Origin: Priapulus caudatus
Lineage: Eukaryota; Priapulida; Priapulimorpha; Priapulimorphida; Priapulidae
Reading direction: 5' to 3'
DNA length: 25,998 bases
Assembly: GCF_000485595.1 (NCBI RefSeq)
Contig: NW_014577520.1
Coordinates: forward strand, 23,294-49,291
Shown piece by piece: positions 16,922-25,998 of this stretch. A program made the position numbers and the translations under genes. Numbering within the stretch: position 1 is the stretch's first letter; the number at the start of each line of letters is the position of its first letter. Below the pieces are notes generated by a model that was not told the origin of the DNA, searched no databases, and was given only the letters and a program-made list of their open reading frames with translations.

Positions 16922-17734
16922 TCAAGAGCTAATAATACCTAGAGTGTACAACAGAAAAAGCGGACAAATAGTGGCTATTGTCACGACAACATTATTCTAG
17001 CTTTTGCCTGCGAGTCTATAATAATTCATAAGTATTGCGATAAGCAGAAATTCTTGTGCTCTCTAAAAACAAGACCAATCCGGCTTTGTCAATACGATAC
17101 TCCTAGGCGAGAATATCGGCTCCTAAAGCCATCCCTCCCACCATGCCAAACGCACGCCTCGAACCACTTCTGTCCCCACCTTTCACGGCGGCTAAGCGTT
17201 TGCTTCGTGAGAGTTCGGGTTTTTCCGCCATAATGTTTATGAATGATTTTCGGGTGGCAGGTGCGAGGTGGAGGTGACTTTCGGGCATCGGCCTATGCCC
17301 TTATCTCCCATTATGCTTTTCCTAGCACGGGCTAATGCCCGTCATGATGGAGGCCGGCAAGTGTTTTTTTAATTAAGTCTCTAAAAACGCAGCTTAGTAA
17401 GAGTACCAAATTTGGCATGTGACATCAATTAATCCAGCGCTCCAAGCGGTGAAGGAAACCGAATAGCCGAAATTGCTTAGACGCGTGAAGGATGGGGACG
17501 AAGTGGATTCGAGGCGGCCGTTGCATGTGGGAAGGGGAGGTTTAGGAGCCGATAAGTCTCGCCTAGGATATCGTAGTGACAAGCGGTTGGTCTTGTTTAG
17601 AGGCAAAGATATTCTGCTTAATGCAATACCATGGAATATTATAGACTCGCAGGCAAAGTAGAATAATGTGTCGTGAAAATAGCACTATTTTTCCGTTTTT
17701 CCGTTGTTACATCTAGTATTGGATTAGCTCTTGA
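16922..17734. mobile_element. 813-bp long-inverted-repeat element inserted in a (TA)n tract
   Basis: Perfect 12-base termini TCAAGAGCTAAT and ATTAGCTCTTGA are bordered by TTA on both sides (16919-16921 and 17735-17737). The inverted arms continue for about 300 bp each, pairing blocks such as TTTTGCCTGCGAGTCTATAA, CCTAGGCGAG and TATCGGCTCCTAAA with the right side. The ~180-bp centre contains GGGCTAATGCCCG-type small hairpins. No transposase is present. The TTA flank again suggests PIF/Harbinger-like insertion, although the TA-rich context weakens that inference. Confidence 0.75.
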
Positions 17735-17756
17735 TTATATGATATATATATATAAG

Positions 17757-17792
<36 letters not shown>

Positions 17793-17944
17793 TGTTGGTA
17801 TGCTAAAAGGTGTGTAATCGTGTGATTTTATTAGCATCAGTAATGCGCGAACGATGTAAGTTAGCTGCACAGATAACAACAACAAGTCGATAAGTCCTCA
17901 GATATCAACAAAAAGGCAATTACGTGCGCAGACGCTCTCTCGTG

Positions 17945-18458
17945 CATCGTGTCGTGCGTGCGTGCGTGCGTGCTCGTGCGTGCGTGCGTGCGCGCTTCGT
18001 GTGCGTGGCTCGGTGTGCGTGATCGTGCGTGCTTGGCGTGCGTGGCTTGTGTGCAGTGCGTGCGTGCGTGCCGTGCGTGCGTGCGTGCGCGCAGTGCGTG
18101 CGTGCGTGCGTGTTGCAGGCGTGCACGATTTCAGCATAGATGAAACGGAAACGAAGGTTTAATAATGCCTATCTCGTCTTTCTCTCTTGCTCTCTCTCTC
18201 ATCTCTCTCTCGTCTTCTCGTCCTCTCATCTCTCTCTCGTCTCTCTTCTCTCTCTCTCTCGTCTCCATCTCTGCTCTCCGCTCCTCGCCCTCTCTCCGCT
18301 CTCTCTTCTGCTCTCTCGCTCTCTCTCTCTCCTCTCTCTCTGTGGTCCTCTCTCGTCTTGCCTCGGCTCTCTCTGTCTATCTCTGTCTCCTAAATACTTC
18401 TCTGTCTCTTCTCATCTCTTTCTCTTCTGTCTCTTCTATTCTTCCTCCCTCCCCTCGC
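17945..18458 (+). repeat. GTGC/CT repeat block ending at the N, similar to 19190-19760
   Basis: The (GTGC)n tract is followed by GCATAGATGAAACGGAAACG and TTTAATAATGCCTATCTC, then (CT)n. The same order recurs at 19190-19760, where the bridge reads AAGATGGAACCGAAAGGACA and TTATAATGCCTATCTC. The first block stops at the single N at 18459. Confidence 0.65.
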
Positions 18459-18459
18459 N
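18459..18459. other. Single ambiguous base (N)
   Basis: This is the only non-ACGT position. It follows CCTCCCCTCGC at the end of a (CT)n tract and precedes CAGGAAGATTATATACT, an abrupt change of composition. It looks like the seam of a closed or minimised assembly gap. Confidence 0.8.
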
Positions 18460-19418
18460 CAGGAAGATTATATACTAACAGTATATTACTATTTTGAAAA
18501 TCAGCGCGATTTAGCCGGGCAATTTGCCAGTTGGCACTTGCTCATAATGTAGGATCATCTACGGATTTCACTTAGTTAAGCTGTAAAACAGTATGATTAG
18601 AGTCAAATCCTAAATGAATATTAGTACTTTAATGCATAGCTCTTATCACCTCGTTACCACTTTTGTCATTCGGGAATTTGTCATCGAAGCTTTATTTTAT
18701 TAATCACCGCTGGGTATTATATAAATTAGTTTATATCATATTTGTCTGTTTTGTTTACGCGACCATTTTATTAACATAGCTTGGAGAGAAGGAAATGATG
18801 GGAGCACCAGATTTTTAGAGAATATTATATAATATTAATTAATCTTTTTAGCACTTTACCTTTGACAGGTACGAGTTCACTTTGCACTTTATATACGCTG
18901 GGTAGTATATACGGAAGGGGACGTGTGGAGCGGAATGAGAAGCAGGATATGTTCGGTATTAGGGTATAAAGTCCTGGAGACCTGTTTTATATCCAGAATC
19001 ATGCGGCGGGGCTGCGAGCGGCGCGGACGATTACACAGTTAAGCCTTCGGTGCGTAACCATACATACAACAATCGGATTATTCCTCCAGATATCGACTAT
19101 AAGAATTCCAACGTTCCAGGATACATACTTCCTCTTGGTGTTGGGTACTTATGCTTGTGGCGTGGCGGTGCGGGTTTGGGGGCGTGCGGTTGCTTCGTTT
19201 TTGCGTGCTCGTGTCGTTACGTCTGCTGGGTGCGTGCGGTGCGTCGTGTGTCGCGCGTGCGGGCGTGCTGCGCTGCGTTGCGTGCGTGCGGCTGTGAGTT
19301 TTCAAGGCGCACATTTTCATAGGCCAATAAGATGGAACCGAAAGGACAGGTTATAATGCCTATCTCTCTTCTTTCTCTCGGCGCTGGTGAGCTCGATCTT
19401 CTCTCTCTCTCTGCTCTG

Positions 19419-19449
<31 letters not shown>

Positions 19450-19790
19450 TTTCTCTTCTGTGTCTCACTCTGCGTCCCGTCAGCTCGATCGCTCTCTCTG
19501 CTCGGTCTCGATCATTTCTCTCTTCCTATCTTTCTCTCATCTCCTGTCTCTCTCTCGTCTGCTGCGTACGCTCTTGTCTCCTCCCCTCTCTCTTCTTCTC
19601 TCTCTCTCCTCTCTTTCCATCATCTTCTTGTCTCTCGTCTCTTCCTCTCTCTTATCTCTTCTATCCTGGTCTCTTCTTCTCGAAGTCGGCTCTTCTCTCT
19701 CTCTATCTATCCTCTCTATCTCTCCTCTTCCTCTCCGTCTCTTTCTCTCTCTCTCCCATGATGACATATTGCATGGTGAACACACGGCAG

Positions 19791-19901
19791 GTGTACCACG
19801 AGGAGCACGGTATTGGGCTGGAGACGCCCATGCTCGCCTTCATCAGGGCCATGGCCGTCAGTCAGAGTCTGCGAGATAGCAGGATGTTCGTGCTCATGGG
19901 A
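19791..19901 (+). CDS. CHB_HEX_C-like module, C-terminal exon
   Basis: The 37 codons, phase 0 to phase 0, read VYHEEHGIGLETPMLAF, then IRAMAVSQSLRDSRMFVLMG. The I-R-A-x-A-x-x-x-x-L-R-D-S motif is the standard closing pattern of CHB_HEX_C domains (typically I-R-A-I-A-x-K-x-G-x-x-D-S). It joins in phase to NPAIR of the previous exon across a 3.4-kb intron, giving a module of about 88 residues. The acceptor is ACGGCAG after a (CT)n tract; the donor is GGA/GTAAGG. Confidence 0.87.
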
Positions 19902-20492
19902 GTAAGGGTCAGCTACCTGTAACACACCTTGCCCTTCGCTCGAGCCTTTCTCATCTATATCTTGTGTGAAGTGCTTCTTTATCAAAATGAAGTCTAATTT
20001 AATGGGTAGCACATGGAAAAAGTTTGGTGCTTTTATTCGGAATGTCCCCATCGTTTTGTTTAGCTACCTGATACTGTGCCATATCCTTACTCACCAACTC
20101 CCGTTTCCTTAAACCATTCCTTTCCCTCTCACTCGCTTGCCAACCTCCTACTTCCTTTCTTTCATATCTTCCTCACTTTTAGTCGAACCTTCTCTTAACG
20201 TAGTCCCCCCCCCCCCACACCCTCTATGCTCCTACTCTGTCTTTTTTTCTTAATTTCCCCTCTCGTCAAAACTTCGCCACATCTTACACAGCTCCTTTTT
20301 TCCTCTCCTCCCATCACCGCCATCCTCCTCCCGCCTGCCTATCCTATACTTTTCATATTTCCTTTCTCTTTGTCACATTACACTCGACAACCGCCTATCG
20401 TCTGAGCGATATCTTGTATCTTGGATCTTGGATCGTCTGCGAATGTGCTTGTGAATGACCGATGACGTAATGCCGGTGTCACATGATTGCAG
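19902..20492 (+). other. Intron, C/T-rich unique sequence
   Basis: This is mostly pyrimidine-rich text with short TTTCC and CCCCCCCCC runs, ending in CATGATTGCAG. An exon of length 2 modulo 3 would be needed here to reconcile the phases of its neighbours; none was recognised. Confidence 0.5.
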
Positions 20493-20571
20493 GTGCTATC
20501 ACGTGATCACCGACGTTCCCAGCCTCACGCAGGAAGAGATCGACAAGAAGATGGCACTAGATATGCTAGAA
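20493..20571 (+). CDS. Linker exon before the FN3-like domains
   Basis: In the frame starting at the second base the exon reads CYHVITDVPSLTQEEIDKKM then ALDMLE, with the donor GAA/GTGAGT. L-T-Q-E-E-I-D-K-K-M-A-L-D-M-L-E looks helical and charged, unlike the beta domains on either side. I do not recognise it as a named domain. Downstream phase fits exon 22266 exactly, but upstream the frame needs two bases from the previous exon, while 19791-19901 ends in phase 0. A missed small exon or a one-base sequence error would explain this. The alternative frame from the first base gives a basic, unconvincing peptide. Confidence 0.65.
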
Positions 20572-22265
20572 GTGAGTGACGTCTACACATTTGTTACATT
20601 ATATTTTTAATGTTTACGTTTTAAATTTTACTTCCTTTGCACGCCGCCCCGCTCTCCCCCCCAAATGGCATTAGTTAGTCAAATGAAAAAAAGTATATTG
20701 AAAATATCTCTCTTCTGTACTACACTCAGCAAACATGGCGTGCTGTGTGCGTGTCGTGCGGTGTGCAGTGCGTGTGCGTGCGTGTGCGTGCCTGCGTGTG
20801 CGTGCGTTGTTGCGTGCCTGCGTGTTTGTGTGTACGAGTGTGTGCGTGCTCGTGCGCGCGTGTGGCGTGCATGTGTGGTGGTGTGTTTGTGTGCATGCAC
20901 GCGAGTGCATGTAGCGTGCGTGTGGCGTGCGTGTGTGTGCGAGTGTGTGCATGCGCACGCGCGCCAAGGCAATAAAAGGCGTATAAGAGGTAATAAAAGG
21001 CAATAAAACACTAACATATATACTGCACCAAATAAGTTAGCGTATGAACAGCGCTGCTTCAACACGGTGACAGTATGTTGGTTGTGGTGAGACGATGGGT
21101 TGCTGAAGATAGTAGGAGAACCTACTGCTCCAACTCAACCTTTATTAAGAATTAGCGATCTGTATAAACTTGCAAAAAACCAAGTCTGAACTAACTTCAT
21201 TGAAAAATTAATGTACCTTGTTGAATGTACACATGACTGAAGGTCTTCCCTGATTTGCAAGTCCACTCTGCTGAATGCACTCCTGGTTGTATGTGCAAAA
21301 AAGGTCGTCATTTCATTTCCATGGCGTGTTGTGTAGCTTCAACTCGAGTTTAACGCCTATAGCGTTGATGTTTTTGTCCATCCTGCGTTGCTATCTCGCA
21401 CGCCACGCGTAGCACATGCGCAGGCCTCTATCAACATATGAAACGTAGCTAGACTCTGCAAACGCTATATATATATAATAATCCGGCCCTCTAATGACAA
21501 CTAGGAACATGCCGAAAGAAGCTAACACCAAAACCATTATAAGAAGTCTCGTTCGTGCATCTATAAACCGACCTCATGACCTGTTGCAATACAACGAAAC
21601 GCCTGAGTATATATATTTATATCGTACGCAAACAGCCACGTCCATACAACTGTCGTCCACACCACACACAGACGTCGCACGCGCGACGGCACGCGCACAG
21701 CAGACGCACAGACCGCAGGATCGCCAGACGCAGACACATGACACACCGACAGCCACTAGACAACACGAGCAGAAACACGATCAGGCAATCACACACACAC
21801 ACACACACTACACCACACCCACACGACATGCATACACACACACACACACACTACACACAACAACACACACACACACACAACACACACCCAGCACACACAC
21901 ACAGATCCACACACACCACACCCATACACCAACACATACACACACACACACACATTACACACACACATCATCACACAACAACGACACACACCCACACCCA
22001 CACACACACACACATCACACACACAAACACACACACACACGAACACACGGATATTGTATTTTCCCTGATTGTTCTACAAAGTGACACGGGACAGTGTAAA
22101 AATATTTGGCTACGAATAATAAAATAATCCATCAGCACCACTTGTCATGTACACTACAATCCATGCCCCCTCCCACACAGCACACGCACACACGTAGTGC
22201 CTGCTAATATTGTAATATTGGTTAGTAATCTCCTTCACTTATATAATGGTTGCAAACATTTGCAG
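20572..22265 (+). other. Intron with (GTGC)n and (CA)n microsatellites
   Basis: About 20738-20965 is GTGTGCGTGC repeat and 21790-22045 is (CA)n with CACACC interruptions. Cys/Val- and His/Thr-rich frames on either strand are repeat translations. Between them, 20970-21780 is unique sequence without a recognisable gene. The interval ends with ACATTTGCAG. Confidence 0.65.
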
Positions 22266-22385
22266 AAAAAGAGCGAGAATGGTGAAACTCCGCCGAATAA
22301 TCAAGCGGACGTACAGTCCAGGTATCATGAAGTGTTTTGGGATAACATCAAGCGCAAGCACCTACCACAGATCAAGGGATATAAG
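22266..22385 (+). CDS. FN3-like domain 1, N-terminal exon
   Basis: The 40 codons, phase 0 to phase 0, read KKSENGETPPNNQADVQSR, then YHEVFWDNIKRKHLPQ and IKGYK. The opening is polar and linker-like. V-F-W-D ... I-K-G-Y-K matches the B and C strands of a fibronectin type III domain (x-V-x-W ... I-x-G-Y-x-V). The acceptor is TTTGCAG and the donor is AAG/GTACAT. FN3 domains commonly mediate extracellular protein contacts. Confidence 0.8.
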
Positions 22386-23286
22386 GTACATGTAAAATAA
22401 TGTATACAAGAAACGCGTATAAGAATATACATTAAGTATGTATGTATGTATTGTAAGCATGCCATCATTGCATGCGATGATTATGATGTATTATGTTATG
22501 TATGTTATTATTATTGTAATATGTATGTATTACGTTTATTAATTATGCTTATAATGTAATGGTCGTTTTATAAGTATAATATTTGTCCTAAAATTTTATT
22601 GAAATCAGGATAAAAAAGAAAAAAGTTATGGATATTACAATTATTAACCATTAACTCCGTGAAAAATGATAAGTAAATCAAAATAATCGAGTCTAATAGT
22701 GTGACTAAACTTCATATATATGATATTGAGTAGATATTGACACAAAATCAGTCAAAATATATCTTTTAACGATATTATATGTATATTTCACCCAGATATA
22801 CCGATAGAAAACATTCTAAGCTATCTAGCTATTTCAATTAAAATCACAAAAATGTCATGCCTGTATAGTTAGAACCACACATAGCGTAAAATCTATATGT
22901 GCGACTTCTGACTCATTTGGCTATAAAGGGTCACTTCTATTTGTAATAATATCTATTTTAAGTATAATATTGTTATAATAATAATAATAACCACACTATC
23001 CACCCTGCTAGACTAAATAATCTTGAAACCATCGTTAATGAGCGACCATAGCTGGAATAAAACTAAATTAATAAATTAATGAACTAGTAAAATTTATTAA
23101 TAAAAAATCTTAATTATTAACGAGCTTAAAACTTTTGAACAGCTTAAAAATTAAAAGCCGGAACGTACTACACTGGTTTGCTTCATCCCTCCCTCCCCAA
23201 CCACCTTATTTGACTCAATCGTCTACAGTTATCGTGAATAAGTTTTTAAATAATTATTCGTGAATAAGTGAACATCTTGCTCGCAG
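22386..23286 (+). other. AT-rich intron, no gene seen
   Basis: The sequence is strongly AT-rich, with ATGTATGTAT-type repeats (22430-22560) and ATAATAATAATAA (about 22975). No inverted repeats or exons were recognised. It ends with the acceptor TTGCTCGCAG. Confidence 0.6.
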
Positions 23287-23439
23287 TTCTTCATGAACAA
23301 CTTCTCCTACACGCCTCTGCTGCCAAACACCTACACGAGTCTGAACGTGTCCGGCATGGCTGGAGGCAGGAACTACCAGATGCAGCTGATCGTATACCCG
23401 GTCAACAGCGACTACTACAACGTCGAATCAAACATGCTG
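23287..23439 (+). CDS. FN3-like domain 1, C-terminal exon
   Basis: The 51 codons, phase 0 to phase 0, read FFMNNFSYTPLLPNTYTSLN, then VSGMAGGRNYQMQLIVYPVN and SDYYNVESNML. The pattern Y-T-S-L-N-V-S-G-M-x-G-G-R-N-Y-Q-M-Q-L-I-V-Y is the E-strand, tyrosine-corner and F-strand of an FN3 fold, and E-S-N is typical of its G-strand entry. One N-glycosylation sequon (NVS) and another in the NFS segment suit an extracellular location. The acceptor is CTCGCAG; the donor is CTG/GTACTG. Confidence 0.88.
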
Positions 23440-23451
23440 GTACTGTAGTCT

Positions 23452-23492
<41 letters not shown>

Positions 23493-23939
23493 GCATCTAT
23501 ATTCATCATCATCCTCATCATCAATCATTCATCATAATCACACATATTCATCATCATCATTCATCATCATAAAACATCTCACATCATACATCATAAACAT
23601 CATCAAATTTCATCATTATCATCACATCCTTCGGCATTGTCATGCGTCATCGTCATTCATCATCGTTATCATCCATCTGCGTCCGTCGCGTCGTCGCGTC
23701 TCGTCGTCCTCGTGCGTCGTCAATCACACATCATCACCACATGTCATAGTCACAACCAAACAAGTAGGGCAGTCAGTAAATGCTCGGCTGACGCCGACGG
23801 TGTGTGTGTGCGGTATGCGGCGTGCGTGCACGGCGTGCATATGCGTCGGCGGCGTGCTTGCAGCATGAGGTGCTGCTGCGTGTGATTGTGTTTGCATGTG
23901 TGCGTGTGCTCCTGTCATATCTGTGTGTGTGTGTTACAG
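23440..23939 (+). other. Intron with (CAT)n and (GT)n microsatellites
   Basis: (CAT)n runs at 23451-23490 and continues degenerately to about 23740; GTGTGCG-type repeats occupy about 23795-23930. Poly-His and poly-Ser frames are artefacts. The interval ends GTGTGTTACAG. Confidence 0.75.
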
Positions 23940-24095
23940 GGCATGGGCACGCCCGTGGAGACCGAGGGAGGCGGTCCTGTCATATCCGTGGAGGTCGGTG
24001 ACGTCACCACGACCCTCGTCATCGTCTGGAGTACGCAGTCTCTACAGCACCTCGGCTACATCGTCTACCTGAACAAGGCCCCTATAGGTGACAAG
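23940..24095 (+). CDS. FN3-like domain 2, N-terminal exon (last exon in window)
   Basis: The 52 codons, phase 0 to phase 0, read GMGTPVETEGGGPVISVEVG, then DVTTTLVIVWSTQSLQHLG and YIVYLNKAPIGDK. T-T-L-V-I-V-W-S ... L-G-Y-I-V-Y-L-N is the B-C strand pattern of FN3 (x-x-x-V-x-W ... x-G-Y-x-V-Y-x-N). The donor is AAG/GTATGA, so the domain continues in a further exon. No in-phase continuation was recognised in the remaining 1.9 kb; the gene is cut by the window end or its next exon lies beyond it. Confidence 0.85.
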
Positions 24096-24170
24096 GTATG
24101 AGAGCTCGGATGACGTCATAAGTACACAGCGACGCATGCGCATGGCGCACCTCGATGCAGTGTTAAGCTT

Positions 24171-24487
24171 CTGGTGGTTTATAACAGCCTGTTCTGCTAG
24201 CATCTATGACAAATACAACATACGCATAAACGCTCTCTTATGACACTTTGTCATAGGAAGATTCTTCCTGTGACAAATATTGTTGTATGTGTTGTGCGCA
24301 TCATAGGAGTTTAGGAGCGCTATTAGGAACGCAAGCACTGAATTTCGGCTGTAAAGCGGAACGAAGTTGACTCGCCAATATTTGTAATAAGAAGAATCTT
24401 CCTATGACAAATAGTGTCATAGGAGAGCGTATATGTGTATGTCGTATTTGTCATAGATGCTAGCAGAACATGTTGTTTATAAACCAG
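24171..24487. mobile_element. 317-bp palindromic MITE-like element
   Basis: The left arm contains CTGTTCTGCTAGCATCTATG, CGCTCTCTTATGACAC and GTCATAGGAAGATTCTTC. The right arm repeats these in reverse complement, with ends CTGGTGGTTTATAA and TTTATAAACCAG. Arm identity is high, with few mismatches, which suggests recent insertion. The loop is about 120 bp. No transposase was seen, and target duplications are not clear. Confidence 0.8.
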
Positions 24488-24558
24488 GGGTACGTTGTCA
24501 GAAACATTATATTATATATGTAGTTGTGATATCGTGATTTTAAAATGCCATAAATTTC

Positions 24559-24989
24559 AAAGATGTCTTCCCACCCACATTTTTGTAACAGAACACTGTA
24601 AAACGCAAGTAAATAACTCACTAGACTTTAACTGAACGTTAGCTTTGAAAATAAAACTGTAAAAATATGTATCAAGCCTATATTTGCTCAACGAAAAAAC
24701 AACTCGAAAATCGCGGTTTCCCCGCGGTTCTGTGTAAAGGCTCATTTATTGATGACGACGTAATACGTCACAACATCGCCGCAGAGCGGCAAAAGTAAAC
24801 GCTGTTTGAAACTTTCGACCTGAAACTTTCACTTTGTAGTCTAGAAGCTTTGAATGAACGTCTTCCCACGCAATTTTTTTTACCTATCACACATAATAAT
24901 ATAGGCAAGTACAAACGTGCAATGTTAAAATAATTCATTTTTGCCTAATTTCATGTTTGCCGCTTGAAGTTTCGTGGGAAGGCACCTTT
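24559..24989 (-). mobile_element. 431-bp MITE-like element, same family as 14460-14860
   Basis: Termini AAAGATGTCTTCCCAC (24559) and GTGGGAAGGCACCTTT (to 24989) are inverted repeats matching at 14 of 16 bases. The internal sequence, read on the reverse strand, is collinear with 14460-14860 over several blocks of 14-20 bases. It is too short to encode a transposase. Confidence 0.75.
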
Positions 24990-25741
24990 AAGTAAAATCT
25001 CGTGCAAAAGATATAAGATTTTAAGCTCATGATAGTTCATAACTAATTCCGATATATTTCTGTCAGCTGGCATCAGAAAAGTGCAAGTAATAGGCGCGTC
25101 TTTGAACGTTGACGAGTGAAATCGTATCATCGCGTCCGTTTAACGGGTATTCGATGTTTATCGATTGATATGTTCAAGTCCAAACCGCTTATCTCTTCAC
25201 ATTGTAGCAGGAAAAGTATGGAAATCAGAGAATAGTCTAGACTTTTTTGGCCAAAAAAGGTCAGCGAACGATCCGAGTGAAATACACTAGCAATTATACG
25301 ATAAGACCACGAGTGCGTAAAAGGGCTGGAGGCAATGAGAAATAATCTTTTAACGCAAGAAGAAAATATAATCTGCGATATAAATTGGATTACTTTTGCC
25401 GATCCTATTACTACTTATAGATTTCTGCTGCTGCTTCCTATTTATAGTTACTAGTACTAATCTATAGGTTTTATTATATATATATATATCGTTTATATCT
25501 TATAGTTACTATAGTATATAGGTTTCCACTGCTGTTTCCTATTTACCACGTAGATCCGCCACTTCGTTGTATGTTCTGTGTATTAGGAATTAGTGTAGGG
25601 CTTATTTGTGTGTATTAGTGATTGTGTATTAGGAATGCGTGTATTTGTGTGTGAGTGATTGTGTATTTGTGTGTGAGTGATTGTGTTTTTGTGTGTGAGT
25701 GATTGTGTTTTTGTGTATTAGTGATTGTGTATTCGAAATCA

Positions 25742-25975
25742 GTGTATTTGTGTATTATAGTGATTGTGTATTAGGAATGAGTGTATTTGTGTATTATAGT
25801 GATTGTGTATTAGGAATGAGTGTATTTGTGTATTATAGTGATTGTGTATTAGGAATGAGTGTATTTGTGTATTATAGTGATTGTGTATTAGGAATGAGTG
25901 TATTTGTGTATTATAGTGATTGTGTATTAGGAATGAGTGTATTTGTGTATTATAGTGATTGTGTATTAGGAATTA
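25742..25975 (+). repeat. 39-bp minisatellite, about six near-perfect copies
   Basis: The unit starts GTGTATTTGTGTATTATAGT and continues GATTGTGTATTAGGAATGA. Older diverged units with GTGTGAGTGATTGTGTTTTT lie immediately upstream (about 25600-25740). The near-perfect copies suggest recent expansion; the array may continue beyond the window. Confidence 0.9.
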
Positions 25976-25998
25976 GTGCATGTATGTGCGTTAGTAAG

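Larger units (their letters stand above)
16411..19790 (+). other. Long intron with a foldback element and a duplicated repeat block
   Basis: In order it contains AATTAATT-rich sequence (16480-16560), a (TTC)n and (GTTTTT)n region (about 16620-16735), (TA)n (16799-16920), the 813-bp element (16922-17734), TA/GA microsatellite (17740-17791) and a (GTGC)n tract (17945-18115). Next come a (CT)n tract ending at the N (18172-18458), about 700 bases of AT-rich unique sequence, then a second GTGCG tract (19190-19285) and (CT)n tract (19360-19755). The acceptor is CACACGGCAG. No exon was seen. Confidence 0.65.
24096..25998 (+). other. Intron or 3' flank with two MITE-like elements and a minisatellite
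   Basis: It contains the palindromic element 24171-24487, the dispersed repeat 24559-24989, about 450 bases of unique AT-rich sequence, a TA-rich partly duplicated stretch (25400-25550; TTTCTGCTGCTGCTTCCTAT against TTTCCACTGCTGTTTCCTAT) and the terminal minisatellite. No exon was recognised. Confidence 0.6.

Noticed and set aside
21494-22127. His/Thr-rich open frames over the CA tract
   Set aside because: The bulk is (CA)n translation, with no upstream start context, domain or splice support.

Overview
This window is eukaryotic, almost certainly from an animal and most likely a marine invertebrate, although the species cannot be named from the sequence. The evidence is a chain of short exons on the + strand with GT-AG borders and mostly matching phases. 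The introns between them are full of (CT)n, (GT)n, (CA)n, (TA)n and (CAT)n simple repeats, minisatellites and foldback or MITE-like DNA elements. No bacterial-style gene, rRNA, convincing tRNA or transposase ORF was seen. Most long open frames are simple-repeat translations and not genes.

One multi-exon gene accounts for all the coding signal, running left to right from about 278 to 24095. It is incomplete at both ends: no start codon, signal peptide or final stop is visible. Its product is a modular, probably extracellular protein. In order it has at least four or five cupredoxin-fold domains, then a chitobiase/hexosaminidase C-terminal-like Ig-fold module (exons 16256-16410 and 19791-19901), a polar and partly helical linker (20493-20571), and two fibronectin-III-like domains (22266-24095). 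From 5831 onward the accepted exons give about 508 codons. No cupredoxin domain that can be read keeps a complete type-1 copper ligand set, so these look like structural or binding domains and not electron carriers. I do not recognise a named gene.

Layout: 1-1320 holds a ~40-bp tandem repeat and three upstream cupredoxin exons with small frameshifts. 1290-2512 is a 31-bp minisatellite whose unit is the 3' end of the preceding exon plus its splice donor. About 2530-5560 is a corrupted, insertion-rich copy of the next block. 5570-8991 holds the clean exons of two cupredoxin domains. 9347-12801 is a 3.45-kb foldback DNA element with TTA target duplications and an internal dimeric satellite. 12833-16410 holds the third clean cupredoxin and the first half of the CHB_HEX_C module, plus MITE-like repeats. 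16411-19790 is a long intron with an 813-bp long-inverted-repeat element and a second partly duplicated block ending at the window's only N. 19791-24095 holds the remaining exons. 24096-25998 is intron or flank with two MITE-like elements and a perfect 39-bp minisatellite.

The left 5.5 kb and the block before the N have the signature of uncorrected long-read sequence or collapsed haplotypes: frequent single-base insertions spread equally over exons and introns. Apparent pseudogenisation there should be treated with caution.
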